Positions 44,821-53,743 of a DNA stretch of 64,000 nt are shown here, one piece after another. The notes beneath the pieces were generated by a model. The model was given only the letters and a program-made list of their open reading frames with translations. It searched no databases and was not told where the DNA came from. The translations under genes were made by a program, and so were the position numbers. This DNA is from Winogradskyella alexanderae (GTDB taxonomy: Bacteria > Bacteroidota > Bacteroidia > Flavobacteriales > Flavobacteriaceae). How positions within the stretch are numbered: the first letter of the stretch is position 1; each line of letters starts with the position of its first letter. Where the stretch lies: NCBI RefSeq assembly GCF_020166335.1, contig NZ_JAIUJR010000002.1, forward strand, positions 186,001 to 250,000, written 5' to 3'.

Positions 44821-45450
44821 TTATAATTCCAAAATGGTATTTGCAATTGGTTTTCTGACCTTTTTGAGTGTTGCGAACATATCATCTTTTGAGCGGTATC
44901 CTACTGGCAATAATAGCACAGATCTTAGACCATATTCTTGCAAATTCAAGACCTTATCCAATTTTTCAGGAATAAAGCCCTCCATAGGGCAACTATCAAT
45001 TTCTTCAACTGCACAAACCGTCATTAGATTACCTAAGGCAATATAGGCTTGTTTAGAAGCCCAATCTAACTTTTTAGATTCGGGCATAGATTCAATTGTT
45101 GATTTAAGCTGTTTCTTGAAAGGATCTAATATCTCGTCTGGTGTATTACGAATAGATTTAATTGTTTGATAATGTTCTTCGACATCATGTGCATCAATTT
45201 CACTTTGGATACATAAGACCAGTAAGTGTGATGCATCTACTACTTGTCGCTGACCATAAGCTACAGAAACTAAATTTTCTCTAATCTCCTTATTACTAAC
45301 AATCACCATCTTTAACGTCTGGAGACCATAAGATAAAGCCGTAAGGTTAAAAGCTTCCTTTAGTGTATTAATTTGATTATCTGATAATTGTCTTGAGGAA
45401 TCAAATTTTTTAGTGGCATAACGCCAATTTAATTTTTCTATAATAGACAT
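44821..45450 (-). CDS. Nitroreductase-family FMN oxidoreductase
   Basis: A 209-residue flavoprotein of the NfnB/NfsB-like nitroreductase family. Family features are the N-terminal NWRYATKKFD and SYGLQTLKMVIV FMN-binding segments, a central WASKQAYIALGNLMTVCAVE and the C-terminal LLPVGYRSKDD phosphate contacts. It would reduce nitro compounds or quinones with NAD(P)H. It is monocistronic, with its own -7 element. Confidence 0.88.
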   Translation of the reverse strand: MSIIEKLNWRYATKKFDSSRQLSDNQINTLKEAFNLTALSYGLQTLKMVIVSNKEIRENLVSVAYGQRQVVDASHLLVLCIQSEIDAHDVEEHYQTIKSIRNTPDEILDPFKKQLKSTIESMPESKKLDWASKQAYIALGNLMTVCAVEEIDSCPMEGFIPEKLDKVLNLQEYGLRSVLLLPVGYRSKDDMFATLKKVRKPIANTILEL

Positions 45451-45466
45451 CGCTCGTTATTTTTTG

Positions 45467-45474
45467 CAAAGATA
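45467..45474 (-). promoter_or_regulatory. Minus-strand -7 promoter element (TATCTTTG)
   Basis: CAAAGATA on the plus strand is an exact TAnnTTTG match on the minus strand, 16 bases before the nitroreductase ATG at 45450. Confidence 0.5.
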
Positions 45475-45498
45475 CGGACAACCTGCTAAAAATGTATC

Positions 45499-46491
45499 TT
45501 AATTTGCTAACTGCTTTGCCTCTTTTTTTTGTTCTCGTTCCAATTTTTTGAAATAACCTCTGAATAAAAAGTTATGCTTAAGCGCCTCCATGTTTTCATT
45601 GAACTTTGCAGTGCCTTCATCGATATTCTTTAATGTAGATTTTAGACCATTTACAAGAGATGTGTCCTTAACTAAATAATTGTAAGCCCCTTGACTTTCT
45701 TTGGTTTCTGCGATTAATTCATTTGTCTGTGCAATGACTTTTTCTATTTCTAAGCTCGAGTTTTCTAAATTAACAACTACATTTTTAAGTCTTTCTCCAG
45801 AAATAGTGTCATTCATAATCATACCCAAAACACTATCATCATTAGTTTTTAGTGATGCAATGATATCTTTGAGCTCATCGATTGTTTGTGACGCATGATA
45901 ACTAGCTGTTTTAAGGTTCTTTACTGAAGATTTCAAATCTTGCGCCATCACAGTATCATTTAGCAATAAACCAACAGTACCTTTGCCATTGAGCATGGCA
46001 GAAGTGACATCTAATAAATCTGCTGTTAATATGGCGGCATTTTCAGAACCAACGCTTAATGTGCTTAGAATATCGTCAGCTCCAATTTTGCTGAAAGACT
46101 CAATAATGTCACCGTCATTAATTAACTCAGATTCTCCCCTACCCGGAACAATATTAACAATCATGTTGCCTACTAGGCCGTCCGAGCCAATAGTGGCAAT
46201 AGCATTCTTCTTTATATGGGCAATAATGCCTTCTTGAATATTCATATCAACCCTAATGGTAGAGTCGTTTAACATATTTATATCTCTAACAGTGCCAATA
46301 TTTATTCCGGAATACCTGACATTATTACCTCGCTGAAGTCCATTAACATTCTGAAAATATGAGCTTATTGTATATGTTTTATCAAACATATTTTGTCGCT
46401 GACCAATTAGATATACAGCCACAACAAAAATGATGGTTCCAAATATTACAAATAACCCAAGTTTTACCTTTTGTGTGTTTGTACGTTTCAT
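45499..46491 (-). CDS. mlaD: MlaD-family (MCE-domain) lipid-transport substrate-binding protein
   Basis: A 330-residue protein. One N-terminal membrane helix (about residues 11-29) anchors it. An MCE domain follows at about 40-118 (VRYSGINIGTVRDI), and the rest is a long helical tail, probably a periplasmic coiled coil or tube-forming section. It is the third gene of an MlaE-MlaF-MlaD operon and would hold phospholipid between the membranes. Three bases separate it from the ATPase gene. Confidence 0.9.
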   Translation of the reverse strand: MKRTNTQKVKLGLFVIFGTIIFVVAVYLIGQRQNMFDKTYTISSYFQNVNGLQRGNNVRYSGINIGTVRDINMLNDSTIRVDMNIQEGIIAHIKKNAIATIGSDGLVGNMIVNIVPGRGESELINDGDIIESFSKIGADDILSTLSVGSENAAILTADLLDVTSAMLNGKGTVGLLLNDTVMAQDLKSSVKNLKTASYHASQTIDELKDIIASLKTNDDSVLGMIMNDTISGERLKNVVVNLENSSLEIEKVIAQTNELIAETKESQGAYNYLVKDTSLVNGLKSTLKNIDEGTAKFNENMEALKHNFLFRGYFKKLEREQKKEAKQLAN

Positions 46492-46493
46492 AA

Positions 46494-47255
46494 CTAATGT
46501 TTAAAAAATGCTTTTATTTTTGGGTCTTCGTTAGACGCCAGTTCCTCAAATGTGCCTGTTGCATAATCTATACCATCAATAAGCAATATCATTCTATCTG
46601 AAATTGCCCTTGCACAATCAACATCATGTGTTATTATAAGTGATGATGTTTTATACTTTTTCTGTATGTCTTGCATTAATAAAATTATCTCTTTAGCCGT
46701 GATTGGGTCCAAGCCACTCGTTGGCTCATCGTATAGAATTATCTTTGGTCGTAAAATAAGCGTTCTGGCTAATGCTATTCTGCGCTTCATACCACCAGAC
46801 AATTCGGAGGGCATTAAATCTATTGCATTTAATAAACCAACATTTTCTAATGCCTCAGAAACTAATGCTTCCGTATCTATGTTGTCATCAAACTTATCCT
46901 TATGCCTTCTTAAAGGGAACTCTAGATTCTCTCTTACAGTCATAGAATCATAAAGTGCACTACCTTGAAATAAAAATCCGATATCTGCGCGCAAAATATC
47001 CAATGCCCTCTGATCTAGTCCTGTTATGTCTTTATTCATAACCCGAATTAAACCACTATCAGCTTCTAGCAAACCAACAAGACATTTTATCATTACAGAT
47101 TTACCAGATCCAGATTTACCCATAATAACAAGGTTTTCGCCCTGATATAAGTTCATATTAAATCCTTTAAGCACATGATTATCTCCAAAGCTCTTTTTTA
47201 AATCTTTGATATGAAGTACAATTTCTTGATTTGATATTTGTAAATCTTTTCTCAT
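46494..47255 (-). CDS. mlaF: MlaF-family ABC transporter ATPase
   Basis: A 253-residue cytoplasmic ATPase. Walker A GKSGSGKS is at residues 46-53, the ABC signature LSGGM at 152-156 and Walker B/D-loop DEPTSGLD at 176-183. It powers lipid movement through MlaE. Its start overlaps the MlaE stop codon by four bases, and the MlaD gene follows by three bases, so all three are one transcript. Confidence 0.93.
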   Translation of the reverse strand: MRKDLQISNQEIVLHIKDLKKSFGDNHVLKGFNMNLYQGENLVIMGKSGSGKSVMIKCLVGLLEADSGLIRVMNKDITGLDQRALDILRADIGFLFQGSALYDSMTVRENLEFPLRRHKDKFDDNIDTEALVSEALENVGLLNAIDLMPSELSGGMKRRIALARTLILRPKIILYDEPTSGLDPITAKEIILLMQDIQKKYKTSSLIITHDVDCARAISDRMILLIDGIDYATGTFEELASNEDPKIKAFFKH

Positions 47256-48034
47256 AAATCATAAAAAATATCGGTTACAAATACCGCTATAAAATCAATT
47301 ACAAAGAGCAAAAGTGAGGTTAAAACCACCGCAGAGTTTGCTGCCTTACCAACACCTTCAGTTCCTTTTTTACAATTATAGCCTTTATAACAACCTACGA
47401 TTCCGATGGCTAGTCCAAAAAAGAAAGATTTGATTGTGGCTGGAATAATATCGCCAAACTCAAGAGCATCAAATACCTTATTAAAATACAACATAAATGA
47501 CACATCCCCTTTTAAGTTTTCTACCAAATAAGAACCAAATAGCGCAATTGCATCTCCAAAAAGTACCAATAATGGCAACATTAAAGTAACGGCAAGCACT
47601 CTGGTAACTACCAAATACTTAAACGGATTTGTACCAGAGACTTCCATTGCATCAATCTGCTCAGTAACGCGCATTGAACCTAATTCTGCGCCAATGCCAG
47701 ATCCTATTCTACCTGCACAAACCAATGCCGTTATAATTGGACCTATTTCCCGTACAATGGATATTCCGACCATAGAGGGCATCCAGGATTCAGCTCCAAA
47801 CTCCATCAACGTTGGTCTTGTTTGAAGTGTTAAAACCAAGCCTATTATAAACCCAGTAATTCCCACTAATAATAACGATTTATTACCCATTTGATAGCAC
47901 TGTCGCAACAGTTCTTTCACTTCAAAAGGTCGTTTAGCCACCTCGCTAAAAAATCGAGAGGTAAACGTGGCAATATCACCTGTTTCAATAAGGAATTTTA
48001 AAATACGTGATTTTATATTTTGCAAACCTTTCAT
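47252..48034 (-). CDS. mlaE: MlaE-family ABC transporter permease
   Basis: A 260-residue membrane protein with about five to six hydrophobic segments. The MlaE signature is clear: the GAELGSMRVTEQIDAMEVSG coupling segment and the VTRVLAVTLMLPLLVLFGD stretch. It is the first gene of the mlaEFD operon and forms the membrane part of the transporter that maintains outer-membrane lipid asymmetry. MlaA, MlaB and MlaC genes are not in this window. It is preceded by an exact minus-strand -7 element. Confidence 0.92.
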   Translation of the reverse strand: MKGLQNIKSRILKFLIETGDIATFTSRFFSEVAKRPFEVKELLRQCYQMGNKSLLLVGITGFIIGLVLTLQTRPTLMEFGAESWMPSMVGISIVREIGPIITALVCAGRIGSGIGAELGSMRVTEQIDAMEVSGTNPFKYLVVTRVLAVTLMLPLLVLFGDAIALFGSYLVENLKGDVSFMLYFNKVFDALEFGDIIPATIKSFFFGLAIGIVGCYKGYNCKKGTEGVGKAANSAVVLTSLLLFVIDFIAVFVTDIFYDL

Positions 48035-48050
48035 GCTTTGGCATATGACT

Positions 48051-48058
48051 CAAAAGTA
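48051..48058 (-). promoter_or_regulatory. Minus-strand -7 promoter element (TACTTTTG) of mlaEFD
   Basis: CAAAAGTA on the plus strand is an exact TAnnTTTG match on the minus strand, 16 bases before the mlaE ATG at 48034. A -33 element is not evident. Confidence 0.5.
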
Positions 48059-48256
48059 TTGCATATTAGAGGTTCTTAAAATGACTACGGTCACTTGCTT
48101 TCTACTATTTAATAAGGCTGCCACCTATTTATTTTTAATAACTATGGAATAAAAAAAGTACTCTTCATTATTACCATAGGCTAATAAACTGATAAGCATC
48201 ATTGTAATTTTTTCCCAAAATATAGACCTTTAAAATCATCACAAATACTTAGTAAA

Positions 48257-48862
48257 ATGAAAACGAATGAAGAAATTAACTTTGTAGATAAAGTAATTAA
48301 TGCACTTAGAAAGACAGCAGTTGAGCTTGAGGAATTTCAAGTTCAAGCAGCGTTAGGCAAAGCAGATGCAAAGGATAAATATGAAGATATAAAAAAGAAA
48401 TTCAATCTTTTTATTCACGATAGCGAATACAAAATCAAAGGTATAAAGGAAAGAATTGAAGAAGTTAATACCATGTTTGATCAATTACGGGTGCAATTGG
48501 CTTTAGGCAAAGCTGAATCATTAGATGCCTATAAGAAACAGAAAAAGGAATTACTCGCCAAATTGCATGAAATTGAAAGTAAAATAAGAACTAACGAAAC
48601 ATTAAATCATATTTATGGTTTAGCACTCATTGAAATCGAAAAATTTAAAATTCAACTAGAAATCTTAGAACAGAAATACAGCACTGAAAAGGTCAAAGCA
48701 AAAGAAACATTTGAAAAAGGCAAGCAGGATTTTAATTCTTTTATTGAACATTTTAAAGGGAAATATGGAACCAAAAAAGAAGTAACTCAATTTGAACATT
48801 TCCAAAACGAAATTTCAGAAGCTTTTGATCATTTTAAGAAAGCATTTGCTAAACCCGTCTAA
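48257..48862 (+). CDS. Soluble coiled-coil protein with three internal repeats
   Basis: A 201-residue, highly charged and almost wholly helical protein with no signal or membrane segment. Three related segments at about residues 24-50, 74-100 and 126-160 share an F/L-x-V/I-Q-x-ALGKA-like core followed by a Tyr/Lys-rich stretch, with a period near 50. This suggests a repeated helical-hairpin or apolipophorin-like rod. I know no family. It is monocistronic, between mlaE (divergent) and the AarF gene (convergent). A terminator follows. Confidence 0.75.
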   Translation: MKTNEEINFVDKVINALRKTAVELEEFQVQAALGKADAKDKYEDIKKKFNLFIHDSEYKIKGIKERIEEVNTMFDQLRVQLALGKAESLDAYKKQKKELLAKLHEIESKIRTNETLNHIYGLALIEIEKFKIQLEILEQKYSTEKVKAKETFEKGKQDFNSFIEHFKGKYGTKKEVTQFEHFQNEISEAFDHFKKAFAKPV

Positions 48863-48869
48863 GACAAAG

Positions 48870-48899
48870 AAAGCACAGTATAAAAACTGTGCTTTTTTT
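48870..48899 (+). terminator. Terminator of the coiled-coil gene
   Basis: AAAGCACAGT (48870-48879) pairs with ACTGTGCTTT (48886-48895) around a 6-base loop, followed by a T run. It lies 7 bases after the stop codon at 48862 and just beyond the end of the convergent AarF gene. Confidence 0.8.
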
Positions 48900-50601
48900 A
48901 GATATCGTAGTCTCCCTTACTGATATTTAGCACCATTCCTGCGCCTAACATAACAGCAAGAGCAAAACTTGTCATACCAAGTACAGAGATTCCTTTCCAT
49001 AAAGGAGTGATTTCAAAAATTATAAAAAGTGAAGCACCTACTATTAGAGTTACCATAATAAATGCAGCTATGAGTTGTTTGGTTATGCGTTGCAAGGTAT
49101 GTATCATGGGGTCTATTCCTTTGTGCTTTAACTCTACCTTTACTTCCCCTGAATTTATTTTACGGATTGCATTTTTTAAATCTGCGGGAAACTCTTCCAA
49201 ATAGTTTGCAAATTCGACAACTGAATTTGCCACTTTCTTACCCATTAAAATTGGATTATAAATCTTTGCGGCACTTTTACGCAGATAGGGTTTAACAATT
49301 TCAAATTGTTCTAATTCCGGGTGTAGCTTATTAATGACACCTTCTAATGTAACAAGTGAACGTGCAAATAAGAAAAAATAAGTGGGTACCTTGAGACCGT
49401 GCTCCATTATTATATCTTTTAATTCAAGTAAGATCGTACTAAGTTCGTTTTCGTGGGTTTCACGAACGTAGTATTTTTCTACAAATTCATTAATATCATA
49501 TTCAAGCCTGCGCAAGTCTTCAATTGGTGCATTATTTGACAATTGTTGCAAAGCTTGAATAATACGCTTAACATCTTTTTCTGTAATTGCTAAAAAAAGT
49601 CTACCAAAAGTAGCTATATCTCTTGGGAGCATACTACCCATCATTCCAAAATCCAAATAGCAAATATGTCCGTTAGGTAACACAAAAAGATTACCAGGGT
49701 GAGGATCTGCATGGAAGAAACCATATTCAAAAATCTGTTTAAAATAACTTACAGACAATCTGTTGGCCAGAATTTTAGGGTCAAATTCTTTGTCTTTTAA
49801 TTTTTGGATTTCGTGAATTTTTATTCCAGAAATATATTCTAAAGCTAAAACTTTTGATGTTGTAAACTCTTGGTATACTTTTGGCGCATGTGCAAATTGG
49901 TCTAAAGAAGTATCTGCCTCTAAATTATTGTAAAAACGCTGCACATTGATAGACTCGTTAATAAAATCAATTTCTTTTGTAATTGAATCTTCAAAATTGC
50001 GAACTAATCCAACTGGATCAAAACTCCTGAGCGATGGCATACGACGTTCGAGGACATCTGCAATTTTATACATCACCTTAATATCTTCTTGAATAATATC
50101 ATGAATTCCTGATCGCTGAATTTTAAGGGCAACTCTTTTACCAGAATGTAAGGTTACTTTATGCACCTGTGCCATGGATGCTGATGCAAATGGCTTTGGA
50201 TCAAACCATGCAAAGAGATTATTCACATCGTCATCTAACTCGGTTTCTACAACTCTTCTAGCCTCCTCTTCGGACATTGGAGGCACACAATCCTGAAGCT
50301 TTTCTAATTCATAAGTTAACTCTATTGGAACTAGGTCTGGGCGATTACTTAGAATCTGACCGAACTTTACAAATGTTGGTCCAAGCTCTTCACAAACCAA
50401 TCTCATTTTTGCCCATTTACTGTAGGCCATAGCATGTTTACGTGAGGCTTTTGGGACAAGTTTACGCAATAGCGCATACTTATTGCTTTCTTCGAGATAC
50501 TGAACCAAATCCTCAAAACCATATTTGAGTAACACTTTAAGGATCTCATTATATCTAGAAAGTGATTTAAAATTTTTACCTAATCCAGAAAAAATACTCA
50601 T
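48898..50601 (-). CDS. AarF/ABC1/UbiB-family atypical kinase
   Basis: A 567-residue protein of the ABC1/UbiB family of protein-kinase-like ATPases linked to quinone or lipid metabolism. The family motif FVKFGQILSNRPDLVP near residue 75-95, the VALKIQRSG lysine, the HADPHPGNLFVL catalytic loop and DFGMMG are seen. Two C-terminal hydrophobic segments anchor it. An in-frame ATG at 50676 lies inside the upstream gene and would add 25 residues; the ATG at 50601 fits better. It follows the coiled-coil gene 50603-50974 with no real gap. Confidence 0.9.
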   Translation of the reverse strand: MSIFSGLGKNFKSLSRYNEILKVLLKYGFEDLVQYLEESNKYALLRKLVPKASRKHAMAYSKWAKMRLVCEELGPTFVKFGQILSNRPDLVPIELTYELEKLQDCVPPMSEEEARRVVETELDDDVNNLFAWFDPKPFASASMAQVHKVTLHSGKRVALKIQRSGIHDIIQEDIKVMYKIADVLERRMPSLRSFDPVGLVRNFEDSITKEIDFINESINVQRFYNNLEADTSLDQFAHAPKVYQEFTTSKVLALEYISGIKIHEIQKLKDKEFDPKILANRLSVSYFKQIFEYGFFHADPHPGNLFVLPNGHICYLDFGMMGSMLPRDIATFGRLFLAITEKDVKRIIQALQQLSNNAPIEDLRRLEYDINEFVEKYYVRETHENELSTILLELKDIIMEHGLKVPTYFFLFARSLVTLEGVINKLHPELEQFEIVKPYLRKSAAKIYNPILMGKKVANSVVEFANYLEEFPADLKNAIRKINSGEVKVELKHKGIDPMIHTLQRITKQLIAAFIMVTLIVGASLFIIFEITPLWKGISVLGMTSFALAVMLGAGMVLNISKGDYDI

Positions 50602-50602
50602 G

Positions 50603-50974
50603 CTATTCTTTTTCCAAATGATTAATACGCGCTTCAAGTAACGCCACTGTAGCATCCAGATCTTCGAGTTTTTCATTTAGTGACTTAATCTCATCTAGGT
50701 GAGCTACATTTATTTTTTTATAGAAGGCAACTACTTGTTTTTCAATCTTTTCGTTTAGTTGATCTTTTAGTTCTTGGGTCTTAGCAATTATATGTTCAAA
50801 AAACTCCATTTCATTGCCATTTTCATCAAGTTTGCGCTCTGCCATGAACTTGTTTAAATTTTCTTTACCTTTCTCTGACATATCACTAAGCTTGTCTAAA
50901 AGATGTGCATCTCTTGCCATAACATACAAGCTTGAACTCAAGGTTAGCAACTCTATAATTGTCTTAGTTTTCAT
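50603..50974 (-). CDS. Phasin-like coiled-coil protein
   Basis: A 123-residue, charged, helical protein. The N-terminal 20 residues are weakly hydrophobic and the rest is a long amphipathic helix pair, ending in a leucine-heptad stretch (KLEDLDATVALLEARI). The layout resembles phasin or poly(hydroxyalkanoate)-granule-associated proteins, but similarity by eye is only to the helical pattern. It is one base upstream of the AarF gene, so they are co-transcribed. Confidence 0.7.
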   Translation of the reverse strand: MKTKTIIELLTLSSSLYVMARDAHLLDKLSDMSEKGKENLNKFMAERKLDENGNEMEFFEHIIAKTQELKDQLNEKIEKQVVAFYKKINVAHLDEIKSLNEKLEDLDATVALLEARINHLEKE

Positions 50975-51066
50975 GATTATAATTCTGATATATGCTTTCT
51001 TAAATGTATCGATTAAGCCACACCTCTAAAATGATTAAAATCATTTAAAATGAATTATATAAGTAC

Positions 51067-51074
51067 TACTTTTA
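51067..51074 (+). promoter_or_regulatory. Possible -7 promoter element (TACTTTTA)
   Basis: Seven of eight bases match TAnnTTTG, 26 bases before the CBS-protein ATG at 51101. No -33 match is apparent. Confidence 0.3.
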
Positions 51075-51100
51075 AAGTGTAATAAATTAAAATCACAGCC

Positions 51101-51514
51101 ATGAAAACCCGCAATATCAAAGAAATTATGACCAAAAATGTGGTGTGTATTACTCCAGACCAGTTCCTCATAGATGTTAAACATATTTATGAAAAAAAAG
51201 ACTTTCACCACCACATACCAGTTGTTGAAAACAACAAACTTGTAGGCATGGTTAGCCTTGTAGATTTTATGTACCATATTTCTGGTGCTGGGCTCAGCGA
51301 CAACCATGAGGTGTATAAAACCTTGAAAGTAAAAGATATAATGTCTCCAAATCCATATTCGGTTAATACAAAAGCCACAATTAAAGATGTTGCATCCGTT
51401 TTAAAAGAGGGTAGATTTAGAGCTATACCAGTTTTAGAAGACAATAAGGTTGTAGGTATTGTATCTACTGCAGATATTATACAACACTTTTTGGAAATGG
51501 CCGAATCTGAGTAA
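51101..51514 (+). CDS. CBS-pair domain protein
   Basis: A 137-residue protein made of two CBS motifs (about residues 7-65 and 78-135), each with the MxxxVxxxxP and (G)IVSxxDIxxxx pattern (GMVSLVDFM in the first, GIVSTADIIQHF in the second). CBS pairs bind adenosine nucleotides such as AMP or ATP and sense energy state. No attached catalytic domain is present, so it is a free-standing regulator. It is monocistronic. Confidence 0.85.
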   Translation: MKTRNIKEIMTKNVVCITPDQFLIDVKHIYEKKDFHHHIPVVENNKLVGMVSLVDFMYHISGAGLSDNHEVYKTLKVKDIMSPNPYSVNTKATIKDVASVLKEGRFRAIPVLEDNKVVGIVSTADIIQHFLEMAESE

Positions 51515-51555
51515 AATTTAATATAAAGTCAACAACAAATTGGAAGTTAATCATT

Positions 51556-52551
51556 TCAGTTTTTGATTAGCTCATTTTCAGATGTCATTTGTTTTTCCCA
51601 CTGGTTTAAATTGTAAATGGTAGTCTCTGCGATATTGGTTAAAGCCTCATGAGTTAAATAGGCATGATGCCCAGTAATAAGAACATTCGGATAGGCATTA
51701 AGTTGCATAAGCATTACATCGTCCGGTATCTCGTTAGATCGGTCTTTAAAAAAGATACCTCTTTCGTTTTCAAATACATCTATACCAAGTGCACCTATAT
51801 TACCTTTCTTCAGCGCTTCAATTATATCTTCAGTTTTAATTACAGCTCCTCTGGCTGTGTTAATGATAATCACATTTGGCTTCATTAACGAAATAAGGTC
51901 TTCATCTATCAAATAATATGTGTCTGAATTTAATGGTACATGAATACTAATAATATCTGACAGTTCACAAAGCTCGGTCAACGAAGTATACCGGAGGTCA
52001 TAGTCTTCAACCAAACGTTGATCCTCATCAATATCATAACCTATTAATTTGCACCCAAAACCATTAAAAATCTTTGCCGTTACGGAGCCTATTCTACCAG
52101 TACCTATAATGCCTACTGTTTTGTTATTGAGGTCTATGCCAACTAAATTGTCTAAATTAAAGTTATAAGCTTTAACTCTATTATTAGATTCTATCAATCT
52201 TCTATTTAAAGCTAACAATAAGCTGATGGCATGCTCTGCAATAGCATATGGGGAATAAGCTGGCACGTTAGCTACCTTTATACCTAATCTAGATGCAGCT
52301 TTTAAATTAACATTGTCATGCCCCACAGAACGTAATGCAATGTACTTAACACCAAACTCTTTAAGTTTCTCTATAGTAATAAAACAGGCTTCATCTGCAG
52401 AGAAAATAGATATTGCATCGTAGCCAATTGCTTGAACTGCAGATTTAGAATTCAATAAATCCTCAATAAATTTTATTTGATGTCTATTACCATTGGCTTT
52501 CTCTAGGTAGGGAATTTCAAAAGCTTTTGCACTATAAACAAGAACTTTCAT
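51556..52551 (-). CDS. D-2-hydroxyacid dehydrogenase (D-lactate dehydrogenase-like)
   Basis: A 331-residue NAD-dependent oxidoreductase. The Rossmann motif is GIIGTGRIGSVTAKIF, and the catalytic Arg and His lie in INTARGAVI and ITGHHAYLT respectively, as in D-LDH/phosphoglycerate-type dehydrogenases. D-lactate formation is the likely role, but the family also reduces other 2-ketoacids. It is divergent from the XdhC gene across a spacer that holds an orphan hairpin. Confidence 0.88.
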   Translation of the reverse strand: MKVLVYSAKAFEIPYLEKANGNRHQIKFIEDLLNSKSAVQAIGYDAISIFSADEACFITIEKLKEFGVKYIALRSVGHDNVNLKAASRLGIKVANVPAYSPYAIAEHAISLLLALNRRLIESNNRVKAYNFNLDNLVGIDLNNKTVGIIGTGRIGSVTAKIFNGFGCKLIGYDIDEDQRLVEDYDLRYTSLTELCELSDIISIHVPLNSDTYYLIDEDLISLMKPNVIIINTARGAVIKTEDIIEALKKGNIGALGIDVFENERGIFFKDRSNEIPDDVMLMQLNAYPNVLITGHHAYLTHEALTNIAETTIYNLNQWEKQMTSENELIKN

Positions 52552-52641
52552 TTTGTAATTGTTTGAAATAATTATTTAAAACTAGGGATATTATGGTAGT
52601 ACTGAAATGATTTTGCTCACTTTAGTAATTGATAAAACACT

Positions 52642-52682
52642 AAATGGCAATTCATGCTATATTGAATACTAATTTGCCATTT
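52642..52682 (+). other. Inverted repeat with T-rich tail in a divergent spacer
   Basis: AAATGGCAA (52642-52650) and TTGCCATTT (52674-52682) are exact reverse complements 23 bases apart, followed by CTTTTTC on the plus strand. It lies between two genes that start away from each other, so it is not the ordinary end of either. It could be an operator, a terminator of a small transcript, or a hairpin in the XdhC leader. Confidence 0.4.
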
Positions 52683-52722
52683 CTTTTTCATAAATTAACT
52701 TTCTAAATGTTAACAGGTTACG

Positions 52723-53730
52723 ATGACACACGAATTGGCAAATATTTTTCAAAAAGCACGCATTAATGACCAATTAGGAATTAAATGCGTATTAGCAACC
52801 GTTGTACATTTGGAAGGCTCTTCATATAGAAAGCCTGGAGTAAGAATGCTTATTTGTGAAAATGGCAGTATGACAGGTGCCGTGAGTGGCGGCTGTGTTG
52901 AAAATGAAATTAAAAGACGCGCATCATCTGTATTTAGTGATGGTAGCCCCAAAGTGATTTCTTATGATGGTAGATATCGGTTAGGTTGTGAAGGCATCTT
53001 GCATATTTTAATTGAACCTATTCGTATTTCAGATGCATTCTTAAACTACTTTGAAGGTGTTCTAAAAAAACGTGCTGTATTTAAAATAGATTCGTATTAT
53101 GAAATTGGAGATGAAATAACAGGCCATTTTGGAAGTACAATTCATTTTGAAAATAGGAGTTTCAAATTATACAACGATTCAGAAATTCATCATCAAGATG
53201 ATCTACAAATTTTTTCACAAAACTTAAATCCTTTATTTAGACTTATGATTATTGGCGCAGAGCACGATGCCGCAAAATTGTGCGAGACAGCAAGCCTTTT
53301 AGGGTGGGAAGTAACCATTATTACCTCAGCGAAAAACCCAAAAGAACTGAAGGATTTTCCTGGTGCAAAGTTCGTTAAATATCAAGAACCAGAATTACTC
53401 GAAAAAAATATTGATGAATATACCGCCGTTGTATTAATGAATCATAATTATGCCTTAGACCTAAAGTATTTGTTGCGATTGCATCAAGAAAAAATTCGTT
53501 ATTTGGGTGTTTTAGGTTCAGCAAAAAGACGGGAACAATTAAAAAATGATTTATTAAACTACGCATCGAATATAGACTTAGACTTTTTTGAATCTATCTA
53601 CAGCCCAGCCGGCTTGAATATTGGCGCTATTACACCAGAAGAAATTGGTTTATCCATAGTGTCTGAAATTTTGTCGGTTTTTAGAGATAAAGAAGCTTAT
53701 TCTCTAAGAGAGATAGCAAAGTATAATTAA
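52723..53730 (+). CDS. XdhC/CoxI-family molybdenum-cofactor maturation protein
   Basis: A 335-residue protein that handles molybdenum cofactor for molybdenum hydroxylases, typically helping to add the equatorial sulfido ligand. The family's GAVSGGCVENEIKRR segment is at about residues 51-65, a Rossmann half follows, and the conserved C-terminal SPAGLNIGAITPEEIGLSI ends it. The first gene of the Mo hydroxylase cluster; the MocA-like gene begins 13 bases after its stop. Confidence 0.88.
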   Translation: MTHELANIFQKARINDQLGIKCVLATVVHLEGSSYRKPGVRMLICENGSMTGAVSGGCVENEIKRRASSVFSDGSPKVISYDGRYRLGCEGILHILIEPIRISDAFLNYFEGVLKKRAVFKIDSYYEIGDEITGHFGSTIHFENRSFKLYNDSEIHHQDDLQIFSQNLNPLFRLMIIGAEHDAAKLCETASLLGWEVTIITSAKNPKELKDFPGAKFVKYQEPELLEKNIDEYTAVVLMNHNYALDLKYLLRLHQEKIRYLGVLGSAKRREQLKNDLLNYASNIDLDFFESIYSPAGLNIGAITPEEIGLSIVSEILSVFRDKEAYSLREIAKYN

Positions 53731-53743
53731 ACAATAATACCAA

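Noticed and set aside
45499-48034. MCE proteins as virulence factors
   Set aside because: The MlaE-F-D order and domains fit the ordinary lipid-asymmetry transporter, so no host-interaction role needs to be invoked.
50602-50676. The upstream ATG that extends the AarF kinase by 25 residues
   Set aside because: It would lie within the phasin-like gene and adds residues not typical of the family. The ATG at 50601 follows directly after that gene's stop.
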